From assembly GCA_036365145.1 (NCBI GenBank), contig JAEOAD010000015.1:41079001-41143000 (forward strand): 64,000 nucleotides of DNA, read 5' to 3'. Both the position numbers and the translations under genes were made by a program. The stretch comes from Orientallactaga sibirica. Its lineage: Eukaryota; Chordata; Mammalia; Rodentia; Dipodidae. Within the stretch, counting starts at the first letter, position 1. Every line of letters starts with the position of its first letter. Below the pieces are notes generated by a model, which searched no databases, was not told where the DNA came from, and saw only the letters and a program-made list of their open reading frames with translations. Of the stretch, positions 21,688-32,700 are shown one piece after another.

Positions 21688-21784
21688 TCCTCCGGTGGGT
21701 GGTGTGGGAGGCGGTCCAAAGAGGAGAGGGCGGGCCCATATGCTCGTCGCTCCTCCCCCACCCACTCTGCCCCTCCTGTGCCTT

Positions 21785-21916
21785 GTGGGCCGGGCAGCCA
21801 TTTTGGGAAGAGCTTTGTTATGGTTGTGGGCTAATCACCTCTGCGGGTCGGAGAAGCTCTGGACGCGTCCTCGAGACGCCGCGCCTCGTCCTTGGCCGTA
21901 GCCCCGCCGCTGCTGG
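21785..21916 (+). other. GPBP1L1: GPBP1L1 5' UTR exon 1 (start approximate)
   Basis: CpG-rich sequence ending at a consensus donor CTGCTGG|GTGAGT (last exon base 21916). It carries no in-frame start that joins to the known protein, so it is untranslated. The gene then runs right through a very large intron. The transcription start is set by the YY1-like motif and is approximate. Confidence 0.6.
21796..21806 (+). promoter_or_regulatory. YY1-like motif near the GPBP1L1 transcription start
   Basis: AGCCATTTTGG resembles the GCCATNTT YY1 element that sits just downstream of many TATA-less start sites. This would place the GPBP1L1 start near 21785. Inference from motif position. Confidence 0.45.
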
Positions 21917-24900
21917 GTGAGTGGGAGTTCCTGACCTAGAGTAGTTAAGGGGGCACCTCGGAGTGGTCCCGGTGCCTGGGCTCCGCCCGGCCCCCCGAAT
22001 GCGGAAAGTAGTTGGAAGAAGGTCTTGCACAGGTGGTTGGGTTGCGGGTCCGCCCGGGGAGGGTGAGGGCAACGCTAGAGCCGTGGAATTGGAATGTCCC
22101 CCCGCCCCACCCGTCGTCAGTCCGCAGCCCGCCCGCCCGTCCGTCGGTCCGTCCGCCCGCGGGAGGAGCCTAGCCCGCGAGCGTCACGGCGGCGCTTCCC
22201 GAGCGCTCCTGCTCAACTTTGCCCGGCGCTCGGAAACGCTCACCTGCGCCTCTGGCTCCCTTCCAGGCGTTCCGGCTCGCCAGTTCCACGGTGACTTGGC
22301 GTAGGGATTTCATTGACTTTCCCTTCACATGTGAGCCGAAGGCTGCTGTTTTCCTATTAAGGAAAAGCCGAGGAGGAAAAAGTGTAAGTCCAGCGTGGGC
22401 TAATCTCGAGGCAGGGGGAGGAAGGGAGCTTTCACGCCTGGCATCCGGGTTTGTCGAGACATCTCCGTTCAGGTTGAAATCTCCTTAGTTACATCTACTT
22501 CACCCCCTCCGCCGAAAAAGAAAAAAAAAAGGTTGATCTGGAAGTGATTTAATTCGGTTAAGTCTCCCCACCCCAAGAAATTCAAAAGAAAGACCAAGTC
22601 TAAAATAGGCTGTGGCTTGGGGGAAGTGCCCTAATCTAAGATAACTTAAACACAGCAACAGTGTAACATTTTAGTAGTTTTCTCCTGTGGAAATTTTAAG
22701 TGTTTTTTTTTTTGTTGTTGTTGTTTTGGTTTTTCGAGATAGGGTCTCACTCTAGCTCGGGCTGACCTGGAATTCAACATGTAGTCTCAGTGTGGCCTTG
22801 AACTCATGGCGATCCTCCTACCTCTGCCTCCCAAGTGCTGGGATTAAAGGCGTACGCCACCACGCCCGGCTTTTAGGCATTAAAAAAAAATTTTTTTTTA
22901 TTACGATTGGAGTGTTATCTTGAAGACCTCTTATGGTAGGTGAAAACAGAGGTGAGGCTCAGGAAGTTTACTTGCTTCAAAGTTTACATAAGAATGGGTG
23001 CGGTTTGTCGTTTTGTTTTGGTAGTTGTTTGTAGTTCTCAAATTGAGCTATGATATCGGTTACCTTTTCTCTACCAACTTTGTGCCCTGTAGTTGGCTTG
23101 TCTTGTGTTAATACTTTTAACTTTGATATTTATTGCCAGGAATATGGGAATTTAAATGTGGCTCATGTTTTAGTTTAGCAATGTCACGTTCAGAGCCTTC
23201 GTGTAGACTTGTATTGGTAATTTTTTGAACCACTTACGTTTAATAAAGTCTTCTGTGTCTCTAGGTGCTGTAAAGTTGGGAGATTTACAAGCTAGTATAA
23301 ACAGTTCAGGAGAAAACAAGTTTTTAAAAAGCTATCGTTATTTGTTTTAGGAAAGAAAAAAAAACAGATCCAGAAGCTTAACTGGATATCTACTGGAGGG
23401 GAAAAACATTAAATTCCAGTGTTTGGAAAGGTGCTTGAGTTCAGGTTGTTACATTTTAAAAATAAAAATAGAGGGCTGGAGAGATGGCTTAGTGGTTAAG
23501 CGCTTGCCTGTGAAGCCTAAGGACACGGGTTCGAGGCTCAATTCGCCAGTACCCACATAAGCCAGATGCACAAGGAGGCACACGCATCTGGAGTTCATTT
23601 GCAGTGGCTGGAGGCCCTGGTGTGCCCATCTTCTCTTTCTCTCTGCCCCTTTCTCTCTCTGTCTGTTGCTAATAAAATAAATAAAAATAAAAAAATAATA
23701 ATTAAAAAATAGAATGTTTGTGGCTGGACAGATTGGTTAGTGGTTAAGACGCTTGCCTGGGAAGCCTAAGGACCCAGGTTCAAATCCCCAAGACCCACAT
23801 AAGCCTGATGCATAGGTGTTGCATGTGTCTGGAATTCATTTGCGGCTGCTGGAAGACTTGTCACGACCATTCTCTCTCTGCCTCTTTTTCTCTCTCTCAA
23901 GTAAAATGTTTAAAAAGAATAATTGTATGAGAACTTGTTGTTCATAGTTAAATAAACTAAGATTCATGAGGGATCAATTTCAATAACTTCATACTCTTTC
24001 AAACAACAAATGGTTGTTTTTGTCTGATCCTTTAGGATTTATTTATTTTTATTTATTTATTTATTTTTGGTTTTTCGAGGTAGGATCTCACTGTGGCCCA
24101 GGCTGACCTTGAATTCACTCGGTAGTTCCCAGGGTGGTCTCCAACTCCTGGTGATCCTCTTACCTCTGTCTCCCAAGTGCTGGGATTAAAGGCAAGTGCC
24201 AACATGCATGGCTTTTAGGAATTTTGTTGTTTTGTTGTTTTGGTTTTCTTGGTAGGGTCTCACTCTAGCCCAAGCCAACCTGGAATTCACTGTGTAAGTT
24301 TCAGGCTGGCCTTGAAGTCACAGGGATCCTCCTATCTTTGCCTCAGGAGTGCTGGGATTAAAAGCATGTGCCTCCTCCCCCAGCCGTGTGGTTTTTGTGG
24401 TTTTCCGAGGTAGGGTCTCTAGCTCAGGCTGACGTAGAATTTACTATGTAGTCTCAGGGCGGCCTTGAACTCTCAGCGATCTTCACCTCTGCCTCCCAAG
24501 TACTGGGATTAAAGGCATGCGCCACCACACCCGGGTGGTTTTTTTGTTGTTGTTGTTGAGGTATAGTCTCTTTAGAGGTCCAGGCTGACCTGGAATTAAC
24601 TACGTAGTCTCCGGATGGCCTTGAATTCAAGGCAGTCCTCTCTGCCTCCCTAATTCTGGGATGAAAGGCGTGCACCACCATGTTTGTCAAGAACTCACTC
24701 TGTATAGTGCTGTGCTGGACTTGAACTGGGATTAAAGATGTACATCTGGGTTGCATATGCTGATATAAACATTTTATTAATTGATTCTGGCAAGTTTTCT
24801 TTTAGAGTTTTTGAAATTTTTGTGGGAAATGGGAAGCTCGGTGGCTGATTAAAATCTTATATGAGGAAGATAAATAATCCCAGCATTTGGGGTGTAGAGG

Positions 24901-24978
24901 TAGGAGGATCTCTGAGTTCAAGGCCAGCCTGAGGCTACATAGTGAGACCAAACCTAAAAAAAAAACCTTTAGGTGAAT
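21917..24978. repeat. GPBP1L1 intron 1, left part
   Basis: The CpG island continues to about 22310 and unique DNA to about 22700. B1 (-) lies at 22729-22872; unique DNA at 22890-23460; tRNA SINE (+) at 23473-23690 and 23722-23905; B1 (-) at 24068-24213, 24245-24385, 24398-24535 and 24558-24690; a short B1 (+) piece at about 24868-24955. No coding exon was seen. Confidence 0.7.
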
Positions 24979-25486
24979 TGATACCCAAAATGCTCTGTCT
25001 TGAATCATGAAATCCATTAGTTCTTGATATCATCTAGACATGCATCTAGAGCTACATTGTAAAAACCTTTTAGGCATATTTTAGATATCTGAAAATTTGT
25101 TTTAAATGTAACCTTCATACTATATTGTCAGCATTTGTCTTAATAAAACTATAGATTTGAACCAGGTATAGTGGCACATACCTTTAATCCCAGCACGCAG
25201 GAGACAGAGGTAGGAAGATCACCATGAGTTCAAGGCCACCCTGAGACTACATAGTGAATTCCAGGTCAGCCTGAGTTAGAGGTCAGGAGAAGAAATTGAA
25301 TAAAGGAAGGGGGGGGTAGGATTAATCAAAATTTAAAGAAGGGGGTCAGGTGTGGTAGTGCATGCCTTTAATCCCAGCACTTGAGAGGCAGAGGTAGGAG
25401 GATGGGTGTGAGACTACATAATGAATTCCAGGTCAACTTGGGCTAGAGTGAGACCATACCTCAAAAAAAAAAAGATTAGGGCAGCA

Positions 25487-25755
25487 CGGGTGGGTGGCAG
25501 CTAGAGTGGCTGCGATAGGCCGCCTCCGCTTGTGCCACCCTGGCCTTTGCCTCCTCTGCCCAGGCCGTTCGCTGCTGCCCGGGGAGAGCGAGGCGGGCGG
25601 CCATGGAGCCGGACTCGGTGATTGAGGACAAGACCATCGAGCTCATGGCTGTAGAGAAACAACTGAAGAGATCAAGAATTTGTTTGCATTTGTACTCAAT
25701 AAGGATTGCTTATTTCCTGAGACATTCATTGAGATTGAAACTCACATATTGCTAG
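25487..25755 (+). pseudogene. FBXW11-like retrocopy fragment (copy 1)
   Basis: A GC-rich leader, out of place in this AT-rich intron, precedes ATG at 25602 with MEPDSVIEDKTIELM. To my memory this is the first-exon N terminus of FBXW11 (beta-TrCP2). After ELM the reading changes to AVEKQLKRSRIC... which I do not recognise, and a stop follows at about 25755. It begins directly after an A-run plus GATTAG. The same A-run plus GATTAG occurs again near 27412, so the whole 1.9-kb block may be one retroposed, unspliced or alternatively ended transcript. There is no WD40 or F-box region, so it is not functional FBXW11. Confidence 0.55.
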
Positions 25756-26459
25756 GGTCTCACTGTAACCCAGGCTGATATGGAATTGAAGACATAGTCT
25801 CAGAATGGCCTCAAACTCACAGTGATCCTCCTACCTCTACCTGCCCAATGCTGGGCTTAAAGGCATGCACCACCATGTCTGGCTTAACATCACTCATTTT
25901 ATTGGCAAAGAGATGTTCAGTAATCAAATTTTATTGCTGAGTTTCCAGTGTATTGAAATGGACACAGCAATTTCTTCCAGTTAAAAACACCTTGGTTTCT
26001 ACATGGAATTGATCTACTAGCTCATGTTTTCATAATTTTTATTTCATTTCAATCATTTATTTGCCAGAAGAGAGGGAGAAAGAGTAGGGGGTATGGGTTA
26101 CTAGGGGCTCTTGCCATTGCACAAGAACTACAGATGAATGTGGCACATTGTGCGCCTGGCTTTATGTGGGTACTGGAGAATTGAAGCCCTGCCATTAGGC
26201 TTTGAAGGCACGTTCACGGACCACTGGGTCATCTCTCCACCCATCAACGTTCTTAACTGGACCCTTCTCTTTTAGTTTACAGTCTTTTCCAAACATTTTT
26301 CTTAACTGATATGAGGTAAATACAGGAGAAGAAAGCATGCCACTAAGAACTTATGCACGATAGATCATATGTCAGCCTGGGCCACAGTAAGACCCTACCT
26401 TGAAAAATCAAAAATAAATGAATCATATAAAATACAGGTAAACGCCAGCTAGAAACACT

Positions 26460-26840
26460 CTCATCACAGAATGTCAAGGAATTACTGAGCTAAAAGAACA
26501 ACACTCAAGATATCCAAATTCCTGATTTGAAAGTATACTGTAAAACATAGAGTTTTGGTATAAAATTAATTGTGTGGACCAACAGAAGTGAACTACATAT
26601 TAATGAACCCACAACTAAATCCAGAAAACTACAACAACTCAATTTGGAATGCAGCTGGCATAAATGTATACTGGGTACAAATGGTGTTGGCAACCTCTGT
26701 TCCCATGTCAAAGAACTGAGCTAAATCCCCATGTGTCAACTTGTACCTAAAATAACAATTCAGGATTTGTCAGGGATACTAGTGTGAGGAATGAAACTCT
26801 GAAGTTGCAAGAAGAAAATATATGATCCTGCTTGGTATCC
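26460..26840 (+). mobile_element. L1 ORF2 C-terminal fragment (copy 1; repeated at about 31150-31560)
   Basis: On + this shows the usual LINE-1 ORF2 downstream blocks: a degenerate 'TACTGTAAAACATAGAG...' stretch, then CAAATGGTGTTGGCAACC and GAAACTCTGAAGTTGCAAGA, each a landmark near the end of mammalian L1 ORF2. Frames are broken by many stops, so it is an old, inactive piece. Confidence 0.7.
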
Positions 26841-28949
26841 AGTTCTCTTTACATAGGAGGCAGACACTGGCCAAATTGTAGTGTTTAGACAGTAGATAGT
26901 AAGTCTACAGGGTAACAACTTGTTTTCAATGAATTACTATGGAAGAGGGCTGGAGAGATGACTGAGTACATAAGGGACTTGCCTCCAAAGCCAAAGGCCC
27001 ACGTTCGATTCTTGAGTACCCATGCAAACCTAGATGCACAAGGGGGCATATGCATCTGGAGTTTGTTTGCAGTGGCTAGAGGCCCTGACACTCCCTCCCG
27101 CCCCCCTTTCTGTTTTCAAGTAAAAAAACAAAATAATGTTTCATAAAAAGTATAAAGTGGGGCTGGAGAGATGGCTTAGCGGTTAAGGCTCCTGCCTGCT
27201 AAGCCTAAGAACCCGGTTCCAATCTCCAGGTCCCACGTTTAGCCAGATGCAGTGTCACAAGGGCGCAATGCCGCACTTGGCCACAAGGGGGCGCAAGCAT
27301 CTGGATTTCGTTCACAGCAGCTGAAAGACTGCTAGCGCGCCCATCTCTGTCTCCCTTTCCCTGTCTGTCGCTCTCTCTCCAAAAATAAATAAAATAATTT
27401 AAAAAAAAAAAAAAAAAAAAGATTAGTCCAGCACTCGGGAGGCAGAGGTAGGAGGATCGCAGTGAATTTGAGGCCACCCTGAGACTACATAGTGAATTCC
27501 AGGTCAGCCTGAGCTAGAGTGAGACCCTACCTCGGGGGGAAAAAAAAAAGATTAGTGATAAGTTAAATATGTTACTGGTTTCTATGCTTACTAATTTCTT
27601 CTGCATTTTGTATGACAATTTTTGTTTGAATATTTCAGTTATTTTAGCAAAATGCTGCTTCAAAACACCACCACCACCAAAAAGAAATGAGAAGAAAGGA
27701 CTGACACAACGGAATTCAATTTTCTACACTTCCACACATGACCAACACACACAAACACAAATACACACACATGAGGATGGGGGTTCAAATGCGGCTGGGG
27801 AGTCACGACGCCTTGCATTTCAAGTGTAATCACCTGAATTTGGTTTTATTTTTATTTTTGATTTTATTTGGGGTAGGGGTTCACTCTAGCCCAGGCTGAC
27901 CCGGAATTCACTATGTAGCCTCATGGTAGCCTTGAACTCAGTTCGATACTCTTATTTCTGCCTCCCGAGGCTGCGATTGCGTAGCCCGGGTAATCACCTG
28001 AATTTGGATCTACAGAACCCATATAAAGGTGGAAGTGCCTGTACTCCTGGCATTCCCACAGCCAGGTGGGAGGCAGAGAGGAAAATTCCTGGAAGCTTTT
28101 AAGCCAGCTAGCCTGGTACACGTGACCTTGTGTCAAACACAGTAGAAGGAAAGGACAGACTAAAGGCTGACCTCTGTGCCTCACATTTGCATCTTGGCAT
28201 ATGGGCAGCTGCACTCAGAACTTTTTTTCCAGGTAGGGTCTCTAACCCATGCTGACCTGGTATTCCTAGGATGGCCTCAAACTCGAATTGATCCTACCTC
28301 TGCTTCCCATGTGCTGGGATTAAAAGTGAACTTATTTCACCCTTTATCACACTTTCTTTCTGAAATGTTCAGGGTTGGTAAAGGGGGCTTTCCAGTGCAG
28401 GAATATAAAAGTTCAGGAGATGTGAAATGCCAAAGAAAGCTCAGGAATTTTTGTATTACTCATTTTGCTATCTTTTAATATTCCTTTTAAAATATATTTA
28501 CTTATTTATTTATTTGCAAGCAAAGAGGGGAGAGAGAGAAGTTGGGTGCACCAGGGTTTCGAGCTGCTGCGAATGACCTCCAAATGCATGTGCCACTGTG
28601 CATCTGGCTTTACATAGGTACTAGGGAATCGAACCCATGTTGTTAGGCTTTGCAGGCAAGTGCCATAACAGTTGAGCCATCTCTACAGACCAAATTTGCT
28701 ATCTTTTAAATCAATACTGAATATGTTCTTATATTGCTTGTATTTTTAAAATAAATCTATAGTTTTGTTGGGATTTATTCATTCATTCAGTATTTATTTT
28801 TGGCTTTTCAAGCTCTGGCCCAGGCTGACCTGGAATTCACTAACTCAGGGTGGCCTCACACTCCAGCCATACTCCTACCTCTCTGCCTCCCCAGTGCTGG
28901 AATTTAAAATGTATACCACAATGCCCTGCCAGAATTTATTTATATATTT

Positions 28950-29250
28950 TTAGGATAAAATCTGCTTTTTGGAGTGAATGATCTTTTTGATATATTCTTC
29001 TATTCTGTTTGTCAGTATTTTATTGAAATGGTTTGTATCTATGTTCATGAGTGAGTTTGGCTTGTAATTTTCTGTTTTCTTCTGTCATTGTCTGGTTTTG
29101 GTATTGGTAATGTTGGCTTTGTAGGAGTTTGGTAGTATTCTTCCTTTTCTATTTTGTGAAAAAGTTTGAGAAGCATTGATGTTAGTGCTGCCATGAAGGT
29201 CTGGTAAGATAAGATGGGTATCTGGGCCTGGACGTTTTTTAGTTGGGAGA
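28950..29250 (-). mobile_element. L1 ORF2 reverse transcriptase fragment (copy 1)
   Basis: Minus-strand reading gives the L1 RT segment with [20 protein letters not shown] and [17 protein letters not shown] text, best seen in copy 2 at 33645-33890. The segment is part of the long antisense L1 that carries on right of the duplication. Confidence 0.75.
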
Positions 29251-29711
29251 TTTTTCTTTTTAATTCTTCTTATTATTATAATTATTAATTTTTATTTTGT
29301 TTTTTCTAGGTAGGGTCTCACTGTAGCCCAGTCTGACCTGAAACTCACTATGTAGTCTCAGGGTGTCCTCGAACTCATGGCAGTCTCCTACTTCTGCCTC
29401 TTGAGTGCTGAAATCAACGGCGTGTATGCTACCACACCCAGCTTAATTAAATAATTCTTTTGGTCAAATTTGTTAAGGGTTTATAAATATTGTTTGTACT
29501 TTCAAAGAACCAACTGTTTCATTGATTTTTTTTTTTTTTGCATTTTTTTTTTTTTTTCTTCTTTTCTTTTGGGGGGGGGATTTCTATTTCATTAGTTTTT
29601 GCCCTAATCTTTATTATTTCCTCCTGTCTACTGATTTTGGTTTGCCTTGTTCTTTTTCCAAGGCCTTAAGGTAAAGCATGAAGTTATTTACTTGTGACCT
29701 TTCTAATTTTT

Positions 29712-32700
29712 ATTGATACCTCAAAATGCTCTGTCTTGAATCATGAAATCCATTAGTTCTGATATCATCTAGACATGCATCTAGAGCTACATTGTAAAAA
29801 CCTTTTAGGCATATTTTAGATATCTGAAAATTTGTTTTAAATGTAACCTTCATACTATATTGTCAGCATTTGTCTTAATAAAACTATAGATTTGAACCAG
29901 GTATAGTGGCACATACCTTTAATCCCAGCACGCAGGAGACAGAGGTAGGAAGATCACCATGAGTTCAAGGCCACCCTGAGACTACATAGTGAATTCCAGG
30001 TCAGCCTGAGTTAGAGGTCAGAGAAGAAATTGAATAAAGGAAGGGGGTAGGATTAATCAAAATTTAAAGAAGGGTCAGGGTGTGGTAGTGCATGCCTTTA
30101 ATCCCAGCACTTGAGAGGCAGAGGTAGGAGGATGGGTGTGAGACTACATAATGAATTCCAGGTCAACTTGGGCTAGAGTGAGACCATACCTCAAAAAAAA
30201 AGATTAGGCAGCACGGGTGGGTGGCAGCTAGAGTGGCTGCGATAGGCGCCTCCGCTTGTGCCACCCTGGCCTTTGCCTCCTCTGCCCAGGCCGTTCGCTG
30301 CTGGGAGGAGGAGGCAGGCGGCCATGGAGCGGACTCGGTGATTGAGGACAAGACCATCGAGCTCATGGCTGTAGAGAAACAACTGAAGAGATCAAGAATT
30401 TGTTTGCATTTGTACTCAATAAGGATTGCTTATTTCCTGAGACATTCATTGAGATTGAAACTCACATATTGCTAGGGTCTCACTGTAACCCAGGCTGATA
30501 TGGAATTGAAGACATAGTCTCAGAATGGCCTCAAACTCACAGTGATCCTCCTACCTCTACCTGCCCAATGCTGGGCTTAAAGGCATGCACCACCATGTCT
30601 GGCTTAACATCACTCATTTTATTGGCAAAGAGATGTTCAGTAATCAAATTTTATTGCTGAGTTTCCAGTGTATTGAAATGGACACAGCAATTTCTTCCAG
30701 TTAAAACACCTTGGTTTCTACATGGAATTGATCTACTAGCTCATGTTTTCATAATTTTTATTTCATTTCAATCATTTATTTGCCAGAAGAGAGGGAGAAA
30801 GAGTAGGGGTATGGGTTACTAGGGGCTCTTGCCATTGCACAAGAACTACAGATGAATGTGGCACATTGTGCGCCTGGCTTTATGTGGGTACTGGAGAATT
30901 GAAGCCCTGCCATTAGGCTTTGAAGGCACGTTCGCGGACCACTGGGTCATCTCTCCACCCATCAACGTTCTTAACTGGACCCTTCTCTTTTAGTTTACAG
31001 TCTTTTCCAAACATTTTTCTTAACTGATATGAGGTAAATACAGGAGAAGAAAGCATGCCACTAAGAACTTATGCACGATAGATCATATGTCAGCCTGGGC
31101 CACAGTAAGACCCTACCTTGAAAAATCAAAAATAAATGAATCATATAAAATACAGGTAAACGCCAGCTAGAAACACTCTCATCACAGAATGTCAAGGAAT
31201 TACTGAGCTAAAGAACAACACTCAAGATATCCAAATTCTGATTTGAAAGTATACTGTAAAACATAGAGTTTTGGTATAAAATTAATTGTGTGGACCAACA
31301 GAAGTGAACTACATATTAATGAACCCACAACTAAATCCAGAAAACTACAACAACTCAATTTGGAATGCAGCTGGCATAAATGTATACTGGGTACAAATGG
31401 TGTTGGCAACCTCTGTTCCCATGTCAAAGAACTGAGCTAAATCCCCATGTGTCAACTTGTACCTAAAATAACAATTCAGGATTTGTCAGGGATACTAGTG
31501 TGAGGAATGAAACTCTGAAGTTGCAAGAAGAAAATATATGATCCTGCTTGGTATCCAGTTCTCTTTACATAGGAGGCAGACACTGGCCAAATTGTAGTGT
31601 TTAGACAGTAGATAGTAAGTCTACAGGGTAACAACTTTTTTCAATGAATTACTATGGAAGAGGGCTGGAGAGATGACTGAGTACATAAGGGACTTGCCTC
31701 CAAAGCCAAAGGCCACGTTCGATTCTTGAGTACCCATGCAAACCTAGATGCACAAGGGGGCATATGCATCTGGAGTTTGTTTGCAGTGGCTAGAGGCCCT
31801 GACACTCCTCCCGCCCCCTTTCTGTTTTCAAGTAAAAAACAAAATAATGTTTCATAAAAGTATAAAGTGGGGCTGGAGAGATGGCTTAGCGGTTAAGGCT
31901 CCTGCCTGCTAAGCCTAAGAACCAGTTCCAATCTCCAGGTCCCGCGTTTAGCCAGATGCAGTGTCACAAGGGCGCAATGCCGCACCAGCCTGAGGCGCAA
32001 GCATCTGGATTCGTTCACAGCAGCTGAAAGACTGCTAGCGCCCATCTCTGTCTCCCTTTCCCTGTCTGTCGCTCTCTCTCCAAAAATAAATAAAATAATT
32101 TAAAAAATTAAAAAAAAAAAAAAAAAAGATTAGTCCAGCACTTGGGAGGCAGAGGTAGGAGGATCGCAGTGAATTTGAGGCCACCCTGAGACTACATAGT
32201 GAATTCCAGGTCAGCCTGAGCTAGAGTGAGACCCTACCTCAGGGAAAAAAAGATTAGTGATAAGTTAAATATGTTACTGGTTTCTATGCTTACTAATTTC
32301 TTCTGCATTTTTGTATGACAATTTTTGTTTGAATATTTCAGTTATTTTAGCAAAATGCTGCTTCAAAACACCACCACCACCAAAAAGAAATGAGAAGAAA
32401 GGACTGACACAACGGAATTCAATTTTCTACACTTCCACACATGACCAACACACACAAACACAAATACACACACATGAGGATGGGGTTCAAATGCGGGCTG
32501 GGGAGTCACGACGCCTTGCATTTCAAGTGTAATCACCTGAATTTGGTTTTATTTTTATTTTTGATTTTATTTGGGGTAGGGGTTCACTCTAGCCCAGGCT
32601 GACCCGGAATTCACTATGTAGCCTCATGGTAGCCTTGAACTCAGTTCGATACTCTTATTTCTGCCTCCCGAGGCTGCGATTGCGTAGCCCGGGTAATCAC

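Larger units (their letters stand above)
21040..22310. promoter_or_regulatory. CpG island, GPBP1L1 promoter
   Basis: This is the only long GC- and CpG-rich stretch in the window and it is free of SINEs. It lies between divergent TMEM69 and GPBP1L1 and covers GPBP1L1 exon 1. It carries ZNF143-type, E-box, NRF1 and YY1 motifs (separate entries) and no TATA box, typical of a broad housekeeping promoter. Many short open frames here on both strands are by-products of high GC and are not genes. Confidence 0.8.
24979..29711. repeat. 4.7-kb tandem duplication, copy 1
   Basis: From ATTGATACC at 24979 the sequence reappears from about 29712 and stays aligned for the whole unit. It carries, in order, two B1 (+, about 25150-25290 and 25345-25470), an FBXW11-like retrocopy fragment, a B1 (-) at 25755-25885, tRNA SINE (-) at 26060-26245, an L1 ORF2 3' fragment (+, about 26460-26840), tRNA SINEs (+) at 26950-27115 and 27160-27410, a truncated B1 (+) at 27427-27540, further unique and B1 pieces, tRNA SINE (-) at 28495-28690, B1 (-) at 28800-28935, and L1 ORF2 reverse-transcriptase sequence (-) at about 28950-29250 and 29455-29710. 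Confidence 0.93.

Noticed and set aside
20858..22488. Several overlapping long frames on both strands
   Set aside because: They lie in the CpG island, where stops are rare by composition. They overlap each other on both strands and match no protein I know; exon 1 of GPBP1L1 here is non-coding.
26505..26711. 68-residue minus-strand frame, found again at 31200
   Set aside because: It is the antisense of an L1 ORF2 3' fragment, duplicated with the 4.7-kb unit.
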